Of a DNA stretch of 64,000 bases, positions 8,559 to 17,135 are shown piece by piece. Origin of the DNA: JAFKFI01 sp963795435 (GTDB lineage Bacteria; Pseudomonadota; Alphaproteobacteria; Acetobacterales; Acetobacteraceae); NCBI GenBank assembly GCA_963795435.1, contig CAWCHV010000007.1:930001-994000 (forward strand), in the 5' to 3' direction. Under the pieces are notes generated by a model. The model saw only the letters and a list, made by a program, of their open reading frames with translations. It ran no database searches and was not told the origin of the DNA. Position numbers and translations under genes: made by a program. Each line of letters begins with the position of its first letter. The stretch's first letter is position 1.

Positions 8559-9758
8559 ATGGCTTGCATTGTCCACCTCCTGAGCGGTCTGCGGATCGGC
8601 GGGAAGGAGCGGGTCGCTCTGCGACTGGCGCGGCGCGCCATGTTCGACGGTCACCGCGTGTCACTGATGCTCTACGATACTCCGTTCCGCTCGGCCGAGT
8701 TCGATTTCGACCCTGGAGACGTGCCCGCGATCCATCTAAGGCGCGGGCCGGGCGTCGACGTCCGGTTCGCCCGCAGGCTGGCGAAGAAACTACGCGACCT
8801 CGGCGCGCAAGTCGTCCATGCCCACAACGACACGGCGCTGTTCTACGCCGTGCTCGCGGCGGTATTGGCACTTCCCGCCCGCATCCGGGTGATCACCACC
8901 TTCCACGCATGGCCGAGCCAGGGCGGCGGCCGTGGCGCGAGATGCCTAGCCCGCGCAGCGGCCGTCGCGGCAAACGTAGTCGCGGTCTCGGACGACCTCG
9001 CCGGATTGCTCGTGGACGCGGGATGGCTCGGACGATGTGATGTCATCCGCAACGGCGTCGAGACCGACCGCTATGCCCCCACCGGACCGACAGGAGGCTG
9101 GCGGGACCGGCTCGGCCTCGGTGAGCAGGATTTCCTGGTCGGGCAGATCGCGCGGTTCGATCCGGTCAAACGGCACATCGACCTGCTCGACGCCGCGGAA
9201 CGCCTTGACAACGAACAAGCACGGATCGTCTTCGTCCTGGTCGGCCAAGGGCCCGAGCTAGATGCGATGCGAACCCGCGCGGCGGCCCTGGCGAATGTTC
9301 GCTTCGTTCCTCAGGTGACGGACATGCCGCCGCTGCTGCGCAGTCTCGACGCGATGGTTCTGTGTTCAGACCATGAAGGGACACCGCTGGCGCTGCTAGA
9401 GGGCATGGCGTGCGGGCTGCCGGTCGTCGCGACGGACGTGGGGGGCATCCCACATCTGCTGCAAGGCGGCCCCGACGCGCCAGTCGCAGGCCTGCTCGTG
9501 CCGCCGCGAGAGCCTTACGAGTTGGCACGAGCGTTGACCACACTTGCGACCGACCCGGCGCTCCGGACTCGCCTCGCGGCCGCCGCGCGCCGACGCTCAC
9601 TCGATTTCGGGTCTGAGAGCGAATGGGCGGCTTACGCGCGGCTTTACGCAGGCGCGCGGCCCGTCAGGCCGAGGCAGGCGAACCGGAATATCGCAGCCGG
9701 CTCGGCAGGTGCTTCAGGATCCGCTCGTCCCGTTCGCAATGACAATTCGGGCAATTGA
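8559..9758 (+). CDS. Glycosyltransferase family 4 (GT-B fold)
   Basis: A 399-residue GT-B enzyme that transfers a sugar from a nucleotide sugar. The N-terminal half begins MACIVHLLSGLRIGGKERVA, a typical acceptor domain with the Gly-Gly loop. The C-terminal half has the start of the donor domain (GQIARFDPVKRHIDLLDA). It also has the EX7E-like catalytic segment CSDHEGTPLALLEGMACGLP and TDVGGIPHLL, typical of GT4. The last ~30 residues are low-complexity and overlap by 95 bp the end of the convergent radical SAM pseudogene. It could act in capsule, LPS or exopolysaccharide synthesis; nothing local decides. Confidence 0.88.
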   Translation: MACIVHLLSGLRIGGKERVALRLARRAMFDGHRVSLMLYDTPFRSAEFDFDPGDVPAIHLRRGPGVDVRFARRLAKKLRDLGAQVVHAHNDTALFYAVLAAVLALPARIRVITTFHAWPSQGGGRGARCLARAAAVAANVVAVSDDLAGLLVDAGWLGRCDVIRNGVETDRYAPTGPTGGWRDRLGLGEQDFLVGQIARFDPVKRHIDLLDAAERLDNEQARIVFVLVGQGPELDAMRTRAAALANVRFVPQVTDMPPLLRSLDAMVLCSDHEGTPLALLEGMACGLPVVATDVGGIPHLLQGGPDAPVAGLLVPPREPYELARALTTLATDPALRTRLAAAARRRSLDFGSESEWAAYARLYAGARPVRPRQANRNIAAGSAGASGSARPVRNDNSGN

Positions 9759-10834
9759 GGCTGAACGCATCCCGCGCGGCCCGGCGATGCGTCGGCGTGA
9801 ACAGCATCTCGCGCAGCCGCCGCTCGCGGATATTGCCGAGCTTGAACGTGACGTAGCAAAGCTGCACGGTGCCGTCGGCGCCGACCCAGATGAGCTTCCG
9901 CGCATCGCACGGCACCCGCATCCCCGGCCCCTTGAGCAGCCAGTCCGGGATGGAGTTGATGCTCGCCGCGCTTTCGCGGATGCGCTCGGGATGCGCCTGT
10001 TTCAGCCGGGCGAGTTCGGCGACCAATACGCCGAGAGCCGCTGCGTCCTCCGGTCCAAATTGCAGGTCGCCTTCCTTGCCGTCGGTGAAGTAGGGCAGCG
10101 AATAGTGGATCAGATCGGTGTGGAATGTCATGCCGAAGCGTTCGGCGAAGGCCCAGCCGGCGTGCAGCGCGTCAAAGCCGCAGCTCGGGCGCATGATGAG
10201 GTAGTTGAGCTGCAAGGACAGCGCCGAACCGTAGCGCGAACGGGCGTATTCCAATCCCTCCTCGAGCCGCGCGAAGCGACCGGGGCGCTGCGTATAGCCG
10301 TCGTACTCGCCCTCCGTGCCGTAGAAGCCGATGGTGATGTCACGCAGGCCCGCCGCGTACAGCGCGTCGATCTTCTGCCGCAGCAGGATGCCGTTGGTCG
10401 TGACATAGGTGGAGAGGCCGATCCCGACCGCATGGCGGACCATCTCCGGCAGATCGCGATGCAGCAGCGGCTCACCACCATAGAGACGGACCGTCTCGAA
10501 CTCCCGCTGCCCTGGCGTCGTCCAGCAATCCCTTGACCTCGTCGAGCGTGAGCTGCTGGCCGGGCATGAAGTCGCGGCCGTAGCGGCACCCGATCCAGCG
10601 CAAATTGCAGTATGCCGTCACGGCGATCGTGATGCGGCGCGGCCGGGGCTGGATGACCGCAGGTACCATCCGGCCCAGCCCGTGCTCCAGGGCGCCAAGC
10701 CCGTACTCCGCCTCCTTGATGGACCGCTTCACGACCGGATTGGCGCGCGCCGCATTCCTGGCTGCGTCTCGCACGCGGTTGGTGAGAGATCGGATAGGCG
10801 GCACGGCTCCGGGGTTGCCTGCGTCGAGCGGCAT
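9664..10834 (-). pseudogene. Radical SAM protein, second tandem copy, frameshifted and missing a cluster Cys
   Basis: A near-duplicate of the gene at 10836-11966, starting one base after its stop. It begins MPLDAGNPGAVPPI and runs well to AAGV at about 10495. There an extra base (gttcgag where the copy pattern needs gtcgag) throws the frame into a stop, and the rest (ETVRLYGGEPLLH onward) continues in the next frame to 9664. The cluster motif reads CNLRWIGCRYG, against CNLRCQGCRYG in the intact copy, so the middle Cys of CX3CX2C is Trp. Two independent lesions argue for real decay rather than a read error. The C-terminal Cys set (NCPNCHC) is kept. Confidence 0.88.
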
Positions 10835-10835
10835 A

Positions 10836-11966
10836 TCAGGTCCCCTCGCCGGGAAGCGGCGCTCCATAGCGTCGCAACGAAGCACCATGCTTCTGAATTC
10901 TTGATTGCACCTTGCAAGTGCAATTGGGACAGTTGAGCCGAAACCCGTCCCGCGCGGCCTTGCGGTGCGTGTCGGTGAACATGATGTCGCGCAGCCGACG
11001 CTCGCGGATATTGCCGAGCGGCAGCGCGGCATCACAGAGCTGCACGGTTCCGTCCGCCCCGATCCACAGGAGTTCGTAGGCATCGCAGGGCACGCGCATG
11101 TCCGGACCCTTGATGAGCCAGTCCGGCACCGATCGCAGGAACTCGACCGTGTGGAGGAAGCGATCCGGTTCCGCGCGCTTGAGCCGCACCATCTCGACGG
11201 CGACCGCCTCCGCGCAAGGTCGGTCCCGAGCGGCGAGGTGCAGCTCGTTGTCCATGCCTTGCACGAAGAACGGCACCGAGAAATTGACCAGATCGACATG
11301 GAAAAACATGTCGAACCGCTTGGCGAACGCCCACGCCGCGGCCAGATCAGTCAAATTGCACGTGTCCCGCAACAGCACGAAATTGAGCTGCAGCTCGACG
11401 GCACTGTCATAGCGGTCCCGCACCGATTGCAGGCTCCGCTCCAACCGGGTGAAATGCCCGCGCCGTTGCGTGTAGTCGTCATAACGGTCGCCAATGCCGT
11501 AGAACCCGATCGTCACCTGGCGTAGTCCCGCGTCGTACAGCGCCGGCATCTTGAGGCCGAGATGGGTGCCGTTCGACGTGATGTAGCATCGCAGTCCGAG
11601 CCCAATAGCGTGGCGGACCATCCCGGCCAGATCGGGATGCAGCAGCGGCTCGCCGCCGTAGAGTCGCACCGTGCCGACTCCGGCCGCCTTGGCATCGTCC
11701 AGCACGTCGCGCATCTCCGCCAGCGAAAGCAACTCGCCGGGCATGAAATCGCGGCCGTAGCGACACCCCTGGCAACGCAGGTTGCACTGCGCAGTAATCG
11801 CGACGGTGAGCTGTCGCGGATGCGGAGAGATCACCGCCGGCACGACGCCCGCGACGGTATGCAAGGCACGCGAGGCGTGCAGGTCCAGTGATTTGGCCAG
11901 TGATCGCAGACGAGGTCGTCCGTCCAGTTGACGATGCATCTCGCGCGCCAGGGATTGCGACAGCAT
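10836..11966 (-). CDS. Radical SAM protein with C-terminal auxiliary-cluster Cys motif
   Basis: A 376-residue radical SAM enzyme. The [4Fe-4S]/SAM motif CX3CX2C is seen as CNLRCQGC near residue 63, followed by YGGEPLLH (the GGE motif that binds the SAM amino group) and SNGTHL. The C-terminal part has RVPCDAYELLWIGADGTVQL and NCPNCTC, resembling SPASM/twitch modules that hold an extra iron-sulfur cluster. Such enzymes modify peptides, sugars or other small molecules, and the substrate here is unknown. A decayed duplicate follows directly, and a glycosyltransferase converges on the pair. Confidence 0.87.
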   Translation of the reverse strand: MLSQSLAREMHRQLDGRPRLRSLAKSLDLHASRALHTVAGVVPAVISPHPRQLTVAITAQCNLRCQGCRYGRDFMPGELLSLAEMRDVLDDAKAAGVGTVRLYGGEPLLHPDLAGMVRHAIGLGLRCYITSNGTHLGLKMPALYDAGLRQVTIGFYGIGDRYDDYTQRRGHFTRLERSLQSVRDRYDSAVELQLNFVLLRDTCNLTDLAAAWAFAKRFDMFFHVDLVNFSVPFFVQGMDNELHLAARDRPCAEAVAVEMVRLKRAEPDRFLHTVEFLRSVPDWLIKGPDMRVPCDAYELLWIGADGTVQLCDAALPLGNIRERRLRDIMFTDTHRKAARDGFRLNCPNCTCKVQSRIQKHGASLRRYGAPLPGEGT

Positions 11967-12017
11967 GTGTATCGCGCTCCGATCAATACCGGAGATTTAA
12001 CGACCCTTTTCGATCTG

Positions 12018-12398
12018 TCACAACCCCCCAACGGTTGCAGCGATGCAATCTAGCCGTGCACTCCAAGATTGACTCACACCGGGCGGCAGCCGCTCACGCC
12101 GCCAGGATGACGGAGGATGCGCTCCGCTCAGCCGACCCTTCCGAGCAGATTCTAGTCCCAGCATCCCGGAGCCGTGGCGCAGCGGCCGATCCAGGCTCGC
12201 GAGCGGCAGGCGCTCGCGATGCGCGAGTTCCAAATAGGCGGCGTCGTAGAGAGAGAGCCTGAACCGATCGGGCAATTGCAATGTCGCCGACCAAGCCCGC
12301 GCGTCGGTTTCCGCGTCAATCGTGATCGGCATCCGCATGAGTTGCTCGAGCGCGGCATCGCGGTATGTCACGTCGATGCGCTTGCGCCTGATCGCCGC
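12018..12398 (-). pseudogene. VapC-type PIN-domain toxin, C-terminal remnant
   Basis: The frame holds the second half of a VapC ribonuclease. ETDARAWSATLQLPDRFRLS leads into LYDAAYLELAHRERLPLASL and then D, which carries two of the acidic metal ligands of the PIN domain. In-frame residues IRRKRIDVTYRDAALEQL extend it upstream until a stop near 12400, where the IS3 relic begins. The N-terminal half with the first catalytic Asp is missing, and no VapB antitoxin gene is visible. After LGLE the frame runs on through unrelated sequence. It is a dead toxin gene cut by rearrangement. Confidence 0.75.
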
Positions 12399-12400
12399 CT

Positions 12401-13141
12401 AGGCTTACGCCTAGGCGTAACACCACCGAGCGTGTCGAAATCATCGCCGGCCAGAAGCGCCGTCGGCGTTACAGTGCCGAGCACAAGCTGGCGCTGGTCG
12501 AGGAGACCATGCTGCCCGGCATGACGGTTTCGGCCGTGGCTCGATCCACGGATTGGTCCGCTTTGCGGCCCAATCGCCGAGCCTCCTGTTCAACTGGCTT
12601 CAGCCGCGAAGCGGATGAAGCCTGATGATCCAGGGAGGCCAGATGGCGATCAAAGCCGACGAGGACGTTGTCGTCGTCAGCCGCGCTCGAGCGCTCGAAC
12701 AGCGCGTCGCGAGCTGGAACGTCTGCTCGGCCGCAAGACGCTTGAGGTCGAGGTGCTTAAGGAGGCATTGGCCGCCGCGCGGGGGAAAAAGCCGCTCTGG
12801 CGGTTGCCGTCGCCGCCACCGGCGGTTCCCGGTGAAGGTCGTGGCCGACACGCTTGGTGTCGCGCGTTTCAACCTGGTCGAGCAGGTCCGCGGATCGTCG
12901 AAGCGCCGAGGCCGCTATCAGCGCCAGGGCGACGACGAGCTGATGGCCGCCATCCGACAGCTCACCGACGCCCGCCCCACTTACGGCTATCGACGGATTA
13001 CGGTTGCTGAACCGGGCTCGTCGGGCCTCCGGCGTCGCACCCGTCAACCACAAGCGGGTCTTCCGCTTGATGGCCCAAGCCAAGCTGCTGCTTCAACCCC
13101 ATGTCGGCCGACGACCAATCCGGGCGCACGAGGGCCGCGTC
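12401..13141 (+). mobile_element. IS3-family element, degenerate orfA/orfB remnant
   Basis: Broken transposase pieces in several frames. The orfA part reads ERVEIIAGQKRRRRYSAEHK and then LPGMTVSAVAR, and SPSLLFNWLQPRSG follows out of frame. The orfA end and start of orfB give RELERLLGRKTLEVEVLKEA, a leucine-zipper-like segment of IS3 OrfA proteins. The orfB part gives VKVVADTLGVARFNLVEQVR and ARPTYGYRRIT, then after a frameshift APVNHKRVFRLMAQAKLLLQ. It stops at RAHEGRV, before the DDE catalytic domain. No terminal repeats or target duplication were found. The left edge is a VapC relic and the right edge an RND adaptor gene, so it marks a deletion or recombination joint. Confidence 0.78.
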
Positions 13142-13469
13142 CCGGACATTCCAGGTCAAGGTCGGTATCATTGATCCGCCCCAGGGCATGGAGCTCGGGT
13201 CCACCGTCGCCGGCAGCATAAAGCTCTCCGCGCCTCCCGGGGTTGAGGTGCCGCCAAGCGCGCTCGCGCAGGCAAGCGGACGTCCAGCCGTATGGGTGGT
13301 TGATCCGCAGAGTCAGACCGTCTCGCTGCGCAACGTGGATGTCTCGCGGTACGACCCGGCTTCCGTCCTGATCTCGCAGGGGCTGGAGATCGGAGAGGTC
13401 GTGGTTACGGCCGGCGTCCAGGTGCTTCGCCCGGGCCAGAAGGTCCATGTCCTGGGAGCTACGTCGTGA
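13142..13469 (+). pseudogene. RND efflux periplasmic adaptor (membrane fusion protein), C-terminal fragment
   Basis: About 108 residues of the end of an AcrA/HlyD-type adaptor, starting abruptly at RTFQVKVGIIDPP right at the IS3 remnant. It keeps the beta-barrel and membrane-proximal parts (VPPSALAQASGRPAVWVVD, GLEIGEVVVTAGVQVLRPGQ). The signal peptide, lipoyl and hairpin domains are gone. Its stop overlaps the GTG of the RND pump gene (GTGA), the normal operon arrangement for adaptor and pump. It cannot function as it stands. Confidence 0.82.
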
Positions 13470-14744
13470 AGCGCTTCAACCTGTCCGAATGGGCGCTCCG
13501 GCACCGTTCGCTGGTGACCTATTTCATGCTGGTCATCGTGGTGGCGGGCATCGCGTCCTACCTGCGGCTCGGACGGAGCGAAGATCCAGACTTCACCGTC
13601 AAGACCATGGTCGTGCAAGCCGCATGGCCGGGTGCCACCGTCAGCGACACGCTCGAGCAGATCACCGATCGCATTGAAAGCAAGCTGCAGGAAACGCCGA
13701 ACCTGGACTACCTGAAGAGCTACACGAGCGCCGGGCAGGCCACAATCTTCGTCAACCTGAAAGACTCGACGCCGCCGGCTCAGGTACCGGACATCTGGCA
13801 GCAGGTGCGCGAGAAGGTGCGCGACATCAGCAACACGCTGCCCCAGGGTGTCGTCGGCCCCGGGTTCAACAGCGACTTCGGCGATACCTATGGAATCGTC
13901 TATGGCTTTACCGCCGACGGATTCACGCATCGGGAGTTGAGGGACCACGTCGTCGATGTTCGCAAGCAGCTGCTGCGGCTGCCGGATATCTCCAAAATCG
14001 ATATTCTCGGCGCGCAGGACGAGCGCGTTTACGTAGAGTTCTCCACCGAGCAATTGGCGGGTCTGGGGATCGACCGCGCCACCCTGATCGCCGCGCTACA
14101 GGCGCAGAACGCCGTCACCCCCGCAGGTGTGGTACAGACCGGAGACGAGAAAATCCTCGTCCGTGTCTCGGGTGCGTTCCGCTCCGAACAGGACGTCCTG
14201 GCGATCAACTTCGTTGCCAACGACCGGATAATTCGCCTCGGCGAGATCGCGCGCGTGACACGCGGCCCGGCCGATCCGGCCCAGCCAATATTCCGCGTCA
14301 ACGGACATGACGCCATCGGGCTTGCCATCGCGGTGCGCAAGGGAGGCGACGTCCTGGCACTGGGGCGCAACGTCGCAAAAGCCATGACCGAGATCGCGGC
14401 GAAACTGCCCGTCGGGATCGAGCCGACCCTGATCGCCGACCAGCCGGCTACCGTCGAGCATGCCGCGGACGAGTTCATGAAAGCCCTGTGGGAGGCAGTT
14501 GGCATCGTGCTTGGCGTCAGCCTGCTCAGCCTTGGCTTGCGCGCAGGTGCCGTGGTCGCCCTCGCAATCCCGCTGGTACTCGCGGCGGTGTTCGTGGCAA
14601 TGGAGATCTTGTATATCGACCTTCAGCGAATTTCGCTGGGCGCCCTCATCATCGCCCTCGGCCTACTGGTCGACGACGCCATGATCACGGTCGAAATGAT
14701 GGTGACGCATCTGGAGCAGGGCGAGGACAAGGAGCGCGCTGCTA

Positions 14745-14756
14745 GAGCGGGATGAC
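14745..14756 (+). repeat. IS630 element left terminal inverted repeat
   Basis: GAGCGGGATGAC, directly after the target TA. It is identical to the reverse complement of the right end over 12 bp. Confidence 0.95.
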
Positions 14757-14832
14757 GTCGCGTCGAATTGGGCTTTCCCGACGCGGACGTGATCTGATTC
14801 AAGCTGCTGGCTGGGTTGGAGGCCAGCAGCGG

Positions 14833-15797
14833 ATGGCAAAGCCCTTGTCCAAGGATCTACGCGAGCGGGTGGTGATGGCGGTGGTGCGCGACGGATTGTC
14901 GGGCAACCAGGCGGCGGCGCGGTTCGGGGTTGCCGTCAGCACGGCCAACGCCTGGGTCAATCGATTCCGGCAGACGGGGAGCTTGGCACCTGGGCAGATC
15001 GGCGGACACCAGCCGGCCACGCTTTCGGGGGTGCACCGCGATTGGCTGCTGGCGCGCTGCAAGGGTGGCGACTTTACCTTGCGCGGCCTGGTGAGCGAGC
15101 TCGCCGTCGAGCGGGGCCTCAAGGTCGACTATGTATCGGTCTGGCGTTTCGTGCACGCCGAGGGGCTGACGCATAAAAAAAGACCGTTCAGGCCAGCGAG
15201 CGCGATCGCCCCGACGTCGCCCGACGGCGGGCGCAGTGGCAGCGCTATCAAGGGTGGATCGATCCCAAGCGTCTGGTGTTTATCGACGAAACATGGACCA
15301 AGACGAACATGGCCCCGCTCCGTGGCTGGGCGCCCAAGGGCAGCCGCTTGCCGGGCCGTGCGCCGTACGGCCACTGGAACACCATGACGTTTCTGGCTGC
15401 CCTCCGCCACGACCGGATCGAGGCGCCATTCCTGCTCGATGGCGCGATCAACCACGAAAGCTTCCTGGCCTATGTCGAGCAGGTGCTGGTACCGACCTTA
15501 CGCCACGGCGACGTGGTCATGGCCGACAACCTCGCCTGCCACAAAAGCCCAGCGATACGGCGCGCCATACGCAACACCGGTGCACGTCTGCTCCTGCTGC
15601 CGAAATATTCGCCCGACCTGAACCCGATCGAGCAGGTGTTCGCCAAACTCAAACACCTCCTGCGCAAGGCCGCCGCTCGAAGCCGAGAAGCCGTCTGCAC
15701 CCTCATCGGCCAGCTGCTCAAAACCTACACGCCCCAGGAATGCGCCAACTATCTCGCCAACTCAGGCTATGACGGACGTAATGTCATCCCGCTCTAG
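14833..15797 (+). CDS. IS630-family transposase, made by -1 frameshift (OrfA-OrfB)
   Basis: OrfA starts MAKPLSKDLRERVVMAVVRD and carries helix-turn-helix DNA-binding domains (NQAAARFGVAVSTANAWVNR; a second near residues 80-115). At the A7G run 15175-15182 a -1 slip joins LTHKK to TVQASERDRPDVARRR. It continues through the DDE catalytic part: LVFIDETWTKTNM (first Asp), VVMADNLACHKSP (second Asp) and YSPDLNPIEQVFAKLKHLL (third acidic residue, Glu). The stop TAG is built from the TA target duplication plus the next host base. Total length is about 320 residues. The downstream half could also be a separate protein starting at 15276. Confidence 0.85.
15175..15182 (+). other. Probable programmed -1 frameshift site (A7G)
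   Basis: Seven A residues followed by G, read as CAT AAA AAA AGA in the upstream frame. A -1 slip gives AAA AAG ACC and opens the catalytic half of the transposase. Slippery A-runs are a known device in IS630 and other IS families. An ordinary mutation of a formerly single frame is the alternative. Confidence 0.7.
15783..15794 (-). repeat. IS630 element right terminal inverted repeat
   Basis: GTCATCCCGCTC, directly before the second TA copy. It lies inside the last codons of the transposase. Confidence 0.95.
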
Positions 15798-17017
15798 CTT
15801 CGCCTACACATCGACCGCCTTTCCGATGCTCACCGGCACGCTGGTCACCATCGCAGGCTTCGTGCCCATCGGTTTCGCACGCAGCGCCGCGGGCGAATAC
15901 ACCTTCTCGATTTTCGCGGTCGTCGCCCTCGCGCTGATCATCTCCTGGGTCGCCGCCGTCCTCTTTGCCGCCCTGCTCGGCGTCTGGGTCCTGAAGAAGC
16001 CCAAGGCTGCGCACTCGGAGGAGCCTGGCCCGATCATGCTCAGCTTCCGCCGCTTGCTTGTGCTGGCGATGCGGGCGCGCTGGGTTACTATCCTCGTCAC
16101 GCTAGGCCTGTTCGGAGCAGCGCTGTGCGGCATGCGCTTCGTCCCGCAGCAGTTCTTCCCGTCATCCGATCAGCCCGAGCTGCTTGTCGATCTGCAACTG
16201 CCCGAGAACGCCTCAATCTACGCAAGCCGGGACGTCTCGGCCCGGCTTGATAAGCTCCTCGAGGCCGATCAAGACGTGGACCACTGGAGCACGTATGTCG
16301 GGCAGGGCGCCATTCGTTTCTATCTGCCCCTCAACGTCCAGCTCCCCAACGACTTCTTTGCCCAGGCCGTAGTCGTCACCAAGGGCGTGGAGCAGTGCGA
16401 CAAGGTGAAAGCAAGGCTCGAACAGGCGCTGGCGACCGAGTTCCCAAGCGTTGTGGGCCGGGTCTATCCGCTGGAGCTCGGCCCGCCGGTCGGGTGGCCG
16501 CTTCAGGTACCGCGTGAGCGGACCGGAAGCGGACCAGGTGCGCACGATCGCCTCCAAGGTCGCAGAAGCGATCGGATCCGACCCTGGCGCCGGGAACGTC
16601 AGCTACAACTGGATGGAACCGGCGCGCACGATCAGAATCAGGGTCGATCAGGATCAGGTCCGCCTTCTGGGCCTCAGCTCGCAGCAGGTCGCCCTGTCCC
16701 TGAACGCTGTCCTAACCGGCGTCACTGCCACCCAGGTGCGAAGCGGGATTCACCTCGTGGATGTACTGGTCCGGGCCTCTGCCGAACAGCGCATGTCGCT
16801 GTCGACAATCCGTACCCTTCAGGGTACCGCTCCCGAATGGGCGGACCGTTCCCCTGAGCCAGATCGCGTCCGTCGAGTACGGCCAGGAATATCCCATCGT
16901 CTGGCGCCGGGACCGGCTGCCCACGGTGACGGTGCAAGCCGACCTTTCGCCCGGTAAGCAGGCTGCCACGGTCGTCCAGGATCTGGCACCGAAGATCACG
17001 GAGCTAAATGCCAGTCT

Positions 17018-17098
17018 GTTCAGGCGCTGCCGCCGCAAGCCGCCGGTAAGCCGATCGAAGTGTGGTTCCAAGACGAAGCCCGCGTCGGCCAGGACTGA
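17018..17098 (+). pseudogene. IS630-family transposase scrap (different element)
   Basis: A 26-residue in-frame remnant reading QALPPQAAGKPIEVWFQDEA and then RVGQD before a stop. The core IEVWFQDEARVGQ is the first-Asp motif region of a common IS630 subgroup, unlike the FIDETWTKTNM version in the complete element nearby. It directly truncates the RND pump gene. No ends are recognisable. Confidence 0.7.
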
Positions 17099-17129
17099 CC
17101 CGCACCCGGCGTTTGACCGGATGGGTCAG
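17094..17129 (-). terminator. Possible hairpin terminator after the AraC-type gene
   Basis: CTGACCC at 17094-17100 is repeated inverted as GGGTCAG at 17123-17129, with a 22-base loop. It lies just downstream of the regulator's stop. There is no T-run, so this is weak. Confidence 0.3.
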
Positions 17130-17135
17130 TCGATT

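Larger units (their letters stand above)
14745..15794 (+). mobile_element. IS630-family insertion sequence, 1050 bp, complete
   Basis: The ends are perfect 12-bp inverted repeats, GAGCGGGATGAC on the left and GTCATCCCGCTC on the right. They are flanked by TA on both sides (14743-14744 and 15795-15796), the hallmark target duplication of the IS630/Tc1-mariner superfamily. The target was GCTAGC inside the RND pump gene. The single transposase frame is split by an A7G run. Intact ends and clean target duplication suggest a recent insertion. Confidence 0.95.
13466..17017 (+). pseudogene. RND (AcrB/MexB-type) efflux pump, interrupted by IS630, frameshifted and truncated
   Basis: It starts GTG with MKRFNLSEWALRHRSLVTYF. 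The first 426 codons are clean through GLLVDDAMITVEMMVTHLEQ, the helix-4 proton-relay region with the Asp pair. The gene is then split by the IS at 14745-15794 and resumes with SFAYTSTAFPMLTGTLVT. Removing the IS and one TA copy restores the frame exactly (ERAASFAYTS). Two more frame breaks follow: an extra base near 16507 (caggtacc) and another near 16823 (cagggtacc). After ITELNASL it runs into an IS630 scrap at 17018, so about 200 C-terminal residues are lost. Confidence 0.88.

Noticed and set aside
12018..12398. Functional VapC toxin
   Set aside because: The first half of the PIN domain and any antitoxin are missing, and the frame runs on into foreign sequence.
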